Assembly (NCBI RefSeq): GCF_012726295.1
Contig: NZ_JABAOB010000001.1
Location: forward strand, 1,736,001-1,800,000
Source of the DNA: Chitinophaga sp. Ak27
GTDB lineage: Bacteria > Bacteroidota > Bacteroidia > Chitinophagales > Chitinophagaceae
Reading direction: 5' to 3'
DNA length: 64,000 nt
Below the pieces are notes generated by a model. It ran no database searches. It was not told the origin of the DNA and saw nothing but the letters and a program-made list of their open reading frames with translations. The translations under genes were made by a program, and so were the position numbers. Each line of letters starts with the position of its first letter. Position 1 is the stretch's first letter. This document shows positions 28,101-35,069 of this stretch, in pieces.

Positions 28101-28531
28101 GAAAAGTAATGTCGGTTACCCAGGCTATCATGGATAGCTACGGCGTTTCCAAAGCCAGTGGCGATGCCCGTGATGCCGGCGGAGTGAAGATCAATGGCGT
28201 AGATGAAAATGGCAATGCCGTATCCTCTGTTGATGCCAAATCCTGGTATTCAATCGTAGGGGGTAAAGACGGCGTCTCTGGCGAATATATGTACAGCGCC
28301 ACTACCGTGAGATTGAGAGAAGCTGCCTTGGGCTATACCTTCCCTGTTAGCCGCTCTGTGGTAAAATCACTGAAGCTGTCGCTCACCGGCCGTAACCTGT
28401 TTTACATTTCAAAGAAAGCACCGTTTGATCCTGAACAAACCATGTCTACTGCTAATGGGTTGGGAGGCGTAGATGTATTTATGTTACCTGCTACCCGCAG
28501 CTATGGTCTTACATTAAATGCCGCTTTCTAA
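25175..28531 (+). CDS. SusC-family transporter with STN domain (N-glycan locus)
   Basis: Outer-membrane TonB-dependent transporter of 1118 residues. After the signal peptide (cleaved near SAKSFSQ) comes an STN domain (about 46-120), the arm that signals to the FecR anti-sigma factor. Next are a carboxypeptidase-like domain (LEGKVTDSKGQPLVGVSI), the plug (ALYVIDGVPM, LNPEDIESISVLKGASAA, GVIIVTTKSG) and the barrel. The longer ATG is used because the SusC at 53413 has a comparable N-terminal extension. An ATG at 25220 has a strong AAAGGAGG site (25208-25215) and is an equally serious candidate. SusD follows 25 bases after the stop. Confidence 0.93.
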   Translation: MELPGTCKVPCKGGRMQRKLLLIMRLTAILTLVFTLNLSAKSFSQSVTIKGKHLPLYDVFNSISRQTGYEFIYDENLLRKAAPVNLNMTQAPLTEVLNACLNSKLFNYSIVDKTIVISPKPPTTNLATVAVPPITLEGKVTDSKGQPLVGVSIQIKGTSKGTITNVNGGFTLTANTGDILIVSFIGYETKTITVGTDTNLPITLTSQDSQLGAVVVTALGIKRSEKSITYSTQQLNGLELTKAKDANLVNTLNGKVAGLTISSSASGVGGSAKVILRGSKSGLGSNQALYVIDGVPMNNAVTNQPSSIYGGSTSYDGGDPISNLNPEDIESISVLKGASAAALYGSQGANGVIIVTTKSGKAGHASINISSGFNITQAAYQPKFQNNYGQSKDVASQSWGDKLSSPAGDNLSPFFQNGQNFTNAISMSSGSDKMQTYFSYANTSARGIEPGNKLGRHNLDFKETGKFLNDKLTASADVNYMTQEIDNTPLTGYYFNPLTGLYLFPRGKDIRPYKNQFEIPDPSRNFLPVQNWPFDEDLQQNPWWIINRNPNSLKRNRILANASLKYDVNSWLNVQARGSIDRINDLYEQKIYASSQKALATRNGGYNYNNNTTTQQYGDLIANFNIPAKDFHFTGLVGGSIRDVKTTGDYLVSGQDSLHLPNIFTIQNMSALNARNSGTLQQKHSQWQSVFASVNISYKEWLFLDLTARNDWASNLAFTNQLSYFYPSAGLNVMLSQLLQLPRAISFAKVRGSYAIVGNSPLAYQSNAPENLLGTDGNPIVRTAGPFNTLKPEKTKSFELGTEWRFFGDRLGVDVTYYKTNTTNQTLEIAAPNATLYNTYFINAGNIQNQGVEAMIRYDVLKDTKLKWNTGINFATNDNKIIALSPQVDRFTLSGASGANYASLFKVGGSFGDIYGTVLDRDDQGRVKITKGSPSKKGGDMQYLGNANTKWQLGWNNNFVFNNFTFSFLIDGKFGGKVMSVTQAIMDSYGVSKASGDARDAGGVKINGVDENGNAVSSVDAKSWYSIVGGKDGVSGEYMYSATTVRLREAALGYTFPVSRSVVKSLKLSLTGRNLFYISKKAPFDPEQTMSTANGLGGVDVFMLPATRSYGLTLNAAF

Positions 28532-28556
28532 ATCAATCACCGAAAAACTGAAAAAG

Positions 28557-30194
28557 ATGAAACTTTATAATAAAATGAAAAGTCACAGATCAGGCCTGCT
28601 CATCGCAGTAGCTGCACTCGTGACCGGATTGAGTGCTTGTACCAAGAATTTTGAAAGTTACAATACAGATAATACCGGTGTTTCCAACGGCCAGTTTGGC
28701 CCTGATTACAATGCGCTCGGGCTCTACCTGAAATCTGCCCAGATGGCCATCTATAACTTTTCCGGGGGTGGCGATCCCAACTCCTACCAGTTACAACAAA
28801 ACCTGAATGCGGACTGTTACTCCGGGTATTTCATGACGCCCAATGCATTCGGTAATGCCAATAATACCAACTACTCACTGGTAAGCGGCTGGAATGGCGA
28901 AACCTACAAAGTAGGATACCTGAGTGTAATGTCTCCTATACTAAACCTGAAAGCTACCGGTATCGAACAAAAAACGCCGGCAGTATGGGCTGTAGCGCAA
29001 ATTGTACAGGTAACTGCTATGGCGCGGGTGACAGATGTATACGGCCCTATTCCTTACAAACATGTAGGAGAAGGTTTATCTACCGTTCCTTACGACAGCC
29101 AGCAGGACGTATATAATCAATTCTTTCAACAACTGGATGCAGCCACACAGGCACTGCGTACCCAAATCAACAGCGGAACCAAGTTGCCATTCAACTTTTC
29201 CACCTTTGACCTAATATACGATGGTGATTTTACAAAGTGGTTGCGCTTTGCCAATTCCCTGCGTTTACGCTTAGCCATGCACATCCGGAATGTAGACCAG
29301 GCCACCGCAAAAATACAGGCAGAAAAAGCACTGGACCCTGCTAACGGCGGCCTGATCACCGACAACAGCGGCAATATGGCTGTGAAAGTAACCGGTAACT
29401 TTACCAATCCGCTGGTATTCATCGCGCAGAACTGGGCAGATATCCGCATCGGCGCCTCTATTCAATGTTATCTCACCGGTTATAAAGATCCGCGCATTGC
29501 CCGCTACATGGATAAAAGCACCGACGCTGATCCCGCGCTGGCCGGCAAATACAAAGGCATCCGCATAGGTAGCGTAGTAGATAAAGACAAATACAAAACA
29601 TACTCTAACCTTAACCTCAACGATGGTACACCGGCATTTAGCCTGAAAACAGCTCCTGTGCTGATGAATGCGGCAGAAGTATATTTCCTGCGCGCAGAAG
29701 CAGCGTTACAAGGCTGGTCTAATGCAGGCGGTACTGCACAGCAGTTATATGAGCAGGGTATCGCTACCTCTATGCAACAATGGAACGTAGCCGCGCCAGG
29801 ATACATCAACGATGGTACCAGCACCCCGGATGCCTACACGGATCCAAAAAACTCCGCCAATGATGCACTTAGGCCGTCTACCATTACCATCAAATGGGAT
29901 GACGCCGCCTCACCAGCAGTAAAGCAGGAACGTATCAGCACCCAGAAATGGATTGCGATGTTTCCCGAAGGACAGGAAGCCTGGACAGAATTCCGTCGGA
30001 CCGGCTATCCTAAACTCTTCGAAGTAGTAGTCAATAAAGGTCTACCGGCCATTTCATCCAGTCTGCAGATCAGAAGGCTGCCCTTCCCGCAAAATGAATA
30101 TAATACGAACCCACAAACAGTAGCCGACGCAGTAAAGCTGCTGAATGGTGCCGACAACGGTGGTACGCCGCTCTGGTGGGATACCCGTAAATAA
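28557..30194 (+). CDS. SusD-like outer membrane lipoprotein (N-glycan locus)
   Basis: A 545-residue surface lipoprotein, partner of the SusC just upstream. A positively charged start is followed by LIAVAALVTGLSAC, a lipobox. Internal features are those of the SusD-like_2 branch: NYNTDN-type opening (ESYNTDNTGVSNGQFG), WAVAQIVQVTAMARVTDVYGPIPY, FANSLRLRLAMHIRNVD, AEVYFLRAEAALQGW and QKWIAMFPEGQEAWTEFRRTG. The ATG at 28557 is preferred; an in-frame ATG at 28518 overlaps the end of susC. Confidence 0.92.
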   Translation: MKLYNKMKSHRSGLLIAVAALVTGLSACTKNFESYNTDNTGVSNGQFGPDYNALGLYLKSAQMAIYNFSGGGDPNSYQLQQNLNADCYSGYFMTPNAFGNANNTNYSLVSGWNGETYKVGYLSVMSPILNLKATGIEQKTPAVWAVAQIVQVTAMARVTDVYGPIPYKHVGEGLSTVPYDSQQDVYNQFFQQLDAATQALRTQINSGTKLPFNFSTFDLIYDGDFTKWLRFANSLRLRLAMHIRNVDQATAKIQAEKALDPANGGLITDNSGNMAVKVTGNFTNPLVFIAQNWADIRIGASIQCYLTGYKDPRIARYMDKSTDADPALAGKYKGIRIGSVVDKDKYKTYSNLNLNDGTPAFSLKTAPVLMNAAEVYFLRAEAALQGWSNAGGTAQQLYEQGIATSMQQWNVAAPGYINDGTSTPDAYTDPKNSANDALRPSTITIKWDDAASPAVKQERISTQKWIAMFPEGQEAWTEFRRTGYPKLFEVVVNKGLPAISSSLQIRRLPFPQNEYNTNPQTVADAVKLLNGADNGGTPLWWDTRK

Positions 30195-30211
30195 AGCCTG
30201 ATAATACCCAC

Positions 30212-30242
30212 CCCGGTGGCTGACACAGTACCAGCCACCGGG
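30212..30242 (+). terminator. Hairpin after susD, partial terminator
   Basis: CCCGGTGGCTG pairs perfectly with CAGCCACCGGG around a 9-base loop, followed by TTTATAAAAAA. The T-tract is weak, so it may lower rather than stop transcription into the endo-H-like gene 129 bases further on, or protect the susCD message from 3' decay. Confidence 0.6.
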
Positions 30243-30370
30243 TTTATAAAAAATTCAACGTTAGCCTGAGCACTATCACAAAAGCACCCATCGTTTGTAT
30301 CATTAGCAAGGAGACCCAGTACGAAAACCCGAACCCACATTTTTTCATTCATTTAAACAAGCAAGTTGGT

Positions 30371-31318
30371 ATGAAACAACAATTCCACCCACTGCGGCGT
30401 ACTGCCGTAGCCATCACTGCTGCTATGGCCCTATTCCTCGCAGCTGCCTGTACAAAAGAAAATAACGCCCCATCGTCTGTTAAAAATACCGGGGCAAAAA
30501 CGGAAACCGTTACCAAAGCAGGAGGCATCTCCGTCTGCTACGTGGAAGTAAACAGTAACAGTTTACTCAACACCGGCAAATACACCCTTACTACCGGTGG
30601 TCAGCAACTGTTTGACATTGCCATCATCTTTGCCGCCAATATCAACTACAACACCACCACCCAGCAGGCGGTCTTGTACAACAACCCCAACGTATCTGCT
30701 GTGTTAACCAACAAAGCCACACAGATAGTGCCCCTGCAAAACAAAGGCATGAAAGTATTGCTGTCTATACTGGGAAATCACCAGGGCGCCGGCATCTGCA
30801 ACTTTACCAGCAGATCCGCCGCACATGCTTTTGCCAAACAACTCAGCGATACCGTAGCCTACTATGGCCTGGACGGCATCGACTTCGATGACGAGTATGC
30901 CGAATATGGTAACAATAACACGACCCAGCCCAACGATAGCTCGTTTGTAATGCTGGTAGATGAATTGCATCAGCTGATGCCTTCCAAGATCATTTCTTTC
31001 TATTACTATGGCCCTGCGGCCTCCCGCTTGTCATGGGGCGGTAAGCGGGTAGGTGATATGGCTAATTATAGCTGGAACGCTATTTATGGTAGCTACTCCG
31101 TTCCTAATGTAGCGGGGTTACCGAAGAGCAACCTGGGACCCGCCGCAGTAGATATACAGGCTACTTCTCAAAGCACTGCCAATTCGCTGGCGACACAAAC
31201 GAAAAATAATGGTTATGGGGTGTACCTCTGGTACAATCTTACCAGCACAGATAAGCATACCTACTTTTCAGGGGTATCTAATATCCTTTATGGAAGCACG
31301 GTAAAGTATACCCCCTGA
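30371..31318 (+). CDS. GH18 endo-beta-N-acetylglucosaminidase, endo-H type
   Basis: A 315-residue surface or periplasmic lipoprotein (lipobox LAAAC, Cys27). GH18 endoglycosidases of the endo-H/endo-F1 type cut between the two core GlcNAc residues of N-linked glycans. The active-site motif is YYGLDGIDFDDEYAEYG, with Asp173 and Glu175 as catalytic pair; the EYAEYG continuation is typical of endo-H rather than of chitinases. LLSILGNHQGAG is the preceding barrel strand. With SusC/SusD and their sigma pair upstream, it should release the glycan at the surface for import. No exo-glycosidases follow, so later steps must be encoded elsewhere. Confidence 0.9.
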   Translation: MKQQFHPLRRTAVAITAAMALFLAAACTKENNAPSSVKNTGAKTETVTKAGGISVCYVEVNSNSLLNTGKYTLTTGGQQLFDIAIIFAANINYNTTTQQAVLYNNPNVSAVLTNKATQIVPLQNKGMKVLLSILGNHQGAGICNFTSRSAAHAFAKQLSDTVAYYGLDGIDFDDEYAEYGNNNTTQPNDSSFVMLVDELHQLMPSKIISFYYYGPAASRLSWGGKRVGDMANYSWNAIYGSYSVPNVAGLPKSNLGPAAVDIQATSQSTANSLATQTKNNGYGVYLWYNLTSTDKHTYFSGVSNILYGSTVKYTP

Positions 31319-31323
31319 TAAGC

Positions 31324-31424
31324 GGAAAGCTAAAAGCTAAAAGCTAAAAGCTATCGTAGCAAATGATTAATGCGAATAAAAAATCGCGTTGGTTATTTGC
31401 TACGATAGCTTTAAGCTTTCTGCT
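31324..31424. repeat. Long inverted repeat R4 between convergent genes
   Basis: A perfect 18-base stem (31347-31364 with 31395-31412) includes the core AGCTATCGTAGCAAATGA, 16 of 18 identical to R1. The left arm is a run of TAAAAGC heptads, four in tandem; the right arm has two. The loop holds GCGAATAAAAAATCGC, a small nested palindrome as in R3. It separates the GH18 gene from the convergent zwf. Confidence 0.85.
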
Positions 31425-32930
31425 CTACTTGATGCTTTCTTCCCTGGCCGACAACCGGAACCAGTCCTTGGCATAAGGCTTCAGTAAGACGGTAGCCGCT
31501 GTGGGGCCCCAGGTACCGGCTTTATAGAGATGTAATTCTTTTGCAGGGTATTTCTTCCACGTATCCAGTATCGGCATCACTACTTTCCAGGCAGCTTCTA
31601 CCTGGTCGGCCCTCATAAACAGGGTGGTATTACCATCCAGCACGTCCAGCAACAAAGCTTCATATGCCTCGGGAATAGTTTCTGTGTACGACTCCTGGTA
31701 GGTGAAATCCATTTCTACCGGTTTCAGTTTCATCTTCAGCCCCGGTACTTTACTTTCAAACAATAAACTTATTTCCAGCTCCGGCTGTATGCTGATGATT
31801 AGGCGGTTGGGCGTAAGGTCGTCTTTGAAAATTTTATGCGGAGAGTCTTTAAACTGTACCACTATCACGGAAGATTGTACCGGCATTGACTTTCCTGTGC
31901 GCAGGAAGAATGGTACGCCTTTCCAGCGCTCATTATCGATAAACAATTTAGCGGCTACAAAGGTTTCTGTATTGGAGGACGACAGTACATGCTCTTCTTT
32001 GCGGTAAGGCACCCTCGGCGTACCATGTACGTTGCCGGCGGTGTATTGGCCACGGATCACGCTTTTCAGCACCTGTGCGGGCGTAAGCGGCCGGATGGAT
32101 TTCAGCACTTTTACCTTGGCATCGCGGATCAGCTCTGACTTATAAAATTTAGGAGGCTCCATAGCGATGATACACAACAACTGCAACAGGTGATTTTGTA
32201 TCATGTCGCGCAGCGCGCCGCTGCCATCGTAATAGCCGCCGCGTTTCCCTACGCCTACTTCTTCTGCTACGCTGATTTGTATATGATCGATGTATTGCCT
32301 GTTCCACAATGGCTCAAATACATAGTTGGCAAAACGGAAAGCCATAATGTTCTGCACCGCTTCTTTTCCCAGGTAGTGATCTATACGATAGATCTGTTTT
32401 TCAGAAAAACGTTTTCCTAAAAAGCGGTTCAGTTTTTTAGCGGTATCCAGGTCGGTACCAAAAGGCTTTTCCACTACAATGCGATCCAGCTCATCGCGGT
32501 TACAAACATTGTGTTTAGACAATGCTTCGGCGATAATTTCAATGAAGCGGGGTGCTACTGCAAAGTAAAAAATGCGGGTAGCGTTCTGTTTCTGCTTCTT
32601 TTCAAACGCGTCCAGCCTGTCTTTCAAACCGGTGTACGTTTCTGCCTTCACGAAATCGCCCTGCAGGTACACAATATTCTTGGCGAACTCATTCCATTCT
32701 TCGTCATTGGCCTTTCCGTTCCGGCTAAACTCATTTACACCAGCCAGCAGATCCTGTTTAAAGGCTGCCTCCTCTTCTTCCAGGAAATCCACGCAATAGA
32801 TGGTGAATACAGGTGGAAGATGTTTGTCGGTGTACAGGTTGTAAAGTGCCGGAATCAGTTTTCTTTTTGTCAGATCTCCTTTAGCGCCAAAGATGGTAAT
32901 GGCGGCGGGGATTATTTTTCCAGGTTTCAT
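31425..32930 (-). CDS. zwf: Glucose-6-phosphate 1-dehydrogenase
   Basis: Oxidises glucose 6-phosphate to 6-phosphogluconolactone with NADP, the first step of the oxidative pentose phosphate pathway. The 501-residue product has the nucleotide-binding opening ITIFGAKGDLTKRKLIPALY, the substrate motif RIDHYLGKE (182-190) and VVEKPFGTDL. It stands alone: neither gnd nor a lactonase gene is adjacent, although these three often cluster in the phylum. The ATG at 32930 follows a 135-base gap from the divergently oriented side. Confidence 0.96.
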   Translation of the reverse strand: MKPGKIIPAAITIFGAKGDLTKRKLIPALYNLYTDKHLPPVFTIYCVDFLEEEEAAFKQDLLAGVNEFSRNGKANDEEWNEFAKNIVYLQGDFVKAETYTGLKDRLDAFEKKQKQNATRIFYFAVAPRFIEIIAEALSKHNVCNRDELDRIVVEKPFGTDLDTAKKLNRFLGKRFSEKQIYRIDHYLGKEAVQNIMAFRFANYVFEPLWNRQYIDHIQISVAEEVGVGKRGGYYDGSGALRDMIQNHLLQLLCIIAMEPPKFYKSELIRDAKVKVLKSIRPLTPAQVLKSVIRGQYTAGNVHGTPRVPYRKEEHVLSSSNTETFVAAKLFIDNERWKGVPFFLRTGKSMPVQSSVIVVQFKDSPHKIFKDDLTPNRLIISIQPELEISLLFESKVPGLKMKLKPVEMDFTYQESYTETIPEAYEALLLDVLDGNTTLFMRADQVEAAWKVVMPILDTWKKYPAKELHLYKAGTWGPTAATVLLKPYAKDWFRLSAREESIK

Positions 32931-33065
32931 CGAAGCATCGGTTTATATGCCATGTAATTTAAGCATCAATTCCCGGAAAATGCTAATACAATTTTGCTAT
33001 TCCCTGTTATCATTTCCCCAACAATACATGAACAATAAATTACCTGTATCCAAACCATGATATGT

Positions 33066-34814
33066 TTACTGGTAACCTAATGCTTGTTTCAGTGCATCGA
33101 TGCCGCTTACAAGATATACCAGTGGCGCATTCCAGTTGATGGCAATTTCATTGCTGGCGTAGGCGTCGGCTTTATCGGTATAAGCCGTTTCCGGTTCAGT
33201 AAACTCATAGCTGCTCTTATCCTGCCGTCCCGGGTTAGGCCCTCCCACCAACAAGCCTGGTACCGGCGGCGTGATGCCGTCGGCAATAGAAAGGCGATGA
33301 TGCGGATGCAGGGGCGATTTGCTGCCGATACCTGTTACAAAGCAATAGGTGGTGGCATTCCGGCCCAGCAAATAATCCAGGTTACCCAACGCAGCATATG
33401 CATATCGCTGGTCACGGGTAAGCCTATACGCATTCAACAGCACAATCCCCTGGTTGGCTGCCACGGAACTACTACCCCATGTAAAATCCCGGGGCGATTG
33501 TCCCATCACTGTGTGGAAAGCGCTCGTATTCGCCGCCATCAAGTATTCGTTGGCCAATGCCAGTACCCGTTCCTTCATTTGTTGTATTACCGTGGCGGTA
33601 CTGCCGGGCAGGTCTTTCGCCCGCAGCAGTGAATAGTACCCCAGCATACCCACATCTGCCCAGGCGGGCAAACTAACCCGGTCGCCTAAATGTTTTTCTA
33701 CCACACTGAAAAACTGCGGATCACGGGTGGTGATATATAGCTCCGATGCTGCCCACAGCCATTCATCGGCAAAGGACCGGTCGCCATATCCTCCGGTGGT
33801 AATTGCAGGCTGGTACACTTTATTGAGACTGTCCTGATCGTAACGCATCGCCGGATGCTGTAGTGCCCATTGCCAGGCTTTTCCGGCCGCCTCCTTGCAT
33901 TGGGTAGCCAATGCGGGATTGAAAGGTTGCAATATGCGGGCTGCCTGGGCAGTAACGGCGGCAAAGTCCAGCGTGGCAGCGGTGCCTTTCTGCACTACAT
34001 ACCGCGGTGCTTTGGTTACTCCCGGCATCACCATCCCGTCAAAAGCAGCGTTGGTACATTTATTATACACCCCGCCATCAGCCGGGTCCTGCATGGTAAG
34101 CATCCATTGCAGGTTGTATACTGCTTCGTTTAAAATATCCGGTATGGCATCGCTGCTCTCAGGAATGTTCGTGTTTAACTGTTTGAAATAATCAGGAAAA
34201 TCTTCATAGGCAGAGAGCAACGTACCCATGGTAATACCGGAATTAACGATGTATTTGTTATAATCTCCGGCATCATACCAGCCGCCGGGCGTGCCAATCA
34301 CCGTACCCGCAGGCCGGTTAGCACTAGCCGCCCCGGGATGCACCAGCACCGCCGTATCCGGATGCCCGGCCGGCCGATGCCACTGACCCGCGAAGCGGGC
34401 TTCCAGCGGCATATTGGAACGCTGGTAATAATATCCTTTGAGCGCTGCCACGGCTACAGGATGATACACGTTGGCATTGACAGGAAAAACCGGCGACGGT
34501 CCTGCACCAGGCACCACTACCACAAAATTACCCGGTGTGGTAAACGCCGAAAAATCGGCGATGCGGGTAGTAGTGGATGAATGCGCAGAGCGGGTGGCCG
34601 CGCCTAACCGGCCGCGGAAAACAACTTGCTGCGAATGAGGAAGGGTAATATAAAAGCTGTCGCCCTTCACGGGTCGCGTTACCACAGCTATTTTCGGCGC
34701 ATGGGGATAAAAACCCGCCTGGTTCAGTGTAATGGAAAAATCGGGTTGCTGTGCATGCAAACAGCCACCCAATAGCAATGGGAGGCCTGCAAAAACGGAC
34801 TTGTTACCTAACAT
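33066..34814 (-). CDS. GH9 endoglucanase (cellulase)
   Basis: A 582-residue exported family 9 glycoside hydrolase for beta-1,4-glucans. Order: signal (LLLGGC, a possible lipobox, then LHAQQ), an N-terminal immunoglobulin-like CelD_N domain (about 25-115), then the alpha/alpha barrel. Catalytic features are GGWYDAGDYNKYIVN (base aspartates), HPHHRLSIADG (family signature 1) and NEIAINWNAPLVY near the end with the proton-donor Glu. It is monocistronic, divergent from the TonB-receptor cluster, and not part of a SusCD locus. Confidence 0.94.
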   Translation of the reverse strand: MLGNKSVFAGLPLLLGGCLHAQQPDFSITLNQAGFYPHAPKIAVVTRPVKGDSFYITLPHSQQVVFRGRLGAATRSAHSSTTTRIADFSAFTTPGNFVVVVPGAGPSPVFPVNANVYHPVAVAALKGYYYQRSNMPLEARFAGQWHRPAGHPDTAVLVHPGAASANRPAGTVIGTPGGWYDAGDYNKYIVNSGITMGTLLSAYEDFPDYFKQLNTNIPESSDAIPDILNEAVYNLQWMLTMQDPADGGVYNKCTNAAFDGMVMPGVTKAPRYVVQKGTAATLDFAAVTAQAARILQPFNPALATQCKEAAGKAWQWALQHPAMRYDQDSLNKVYQPAITTGGYGDRSFADEWLWAASELYITTRDPQFFSVVEKHLGDRVSLPAWADVGMLGYYSLLRAKDLPGSTATVIQQMKERVLALANEYLMAANTSAFHTVMGQSPRDFTWGSSSVAANQGIVLLNAYRLTRDQRYAYAALGNLDYLLGRNATTYCFVTGIGSKSPLHPHHRLSIADGITPPVPGLLVGGPNPGRQDKSSYEFTEPETAYTDKADAYASNEIAINWNAPLVYLVSGIDALKQALGYQ

Positions 34815-35032
34815 GGAATATCTCTTTAAAATGGTTGTTAAGATACTCGTTTTAACTTTACCTCCAGGTTTATTTAAAAAATTTATAATCCGGTAATCGA
34901 TTGACTTTTTAACAATTTCCCCCTATCATTGTATCCGGATTCAACCATACACCCTAACACTTCAGCTTTTTCCCAGCTTTCCATCCCGGTTATTGTGTCA
35001 TTGTCAGTGCAGCCTGGTAAGCATTTTTTAAC

Positions 35033-35056
35033 CGTTATTCATAAAAATGAATAACG
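35033..35056 (+). promoter_or_regulatory. Perfect 24-base palindrome before the TonB receptor
   Basis: CGTTATTCAT and ATGAATAACG are perfect inverted arms around AAAA, ending 13 bases before the receptor ATG. The outer CGTTAT...ATAACG halves resemble ModE-type operators, and a ModE-like regulator gene lies at the far end of the cluster (38647-38988). It may be that protein's operator; a 5'-leader hairpin is the alternative. Confidence 0.6.
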
Positions 35057-35069
35057 AAAATAAACGTAT

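Noticed and set aside
7626..31424. R1-R4 considered as a CRISPR array
   Set aside because: Copies are kilobases apart, are hairpins with no spacers, and no cas genes are present.
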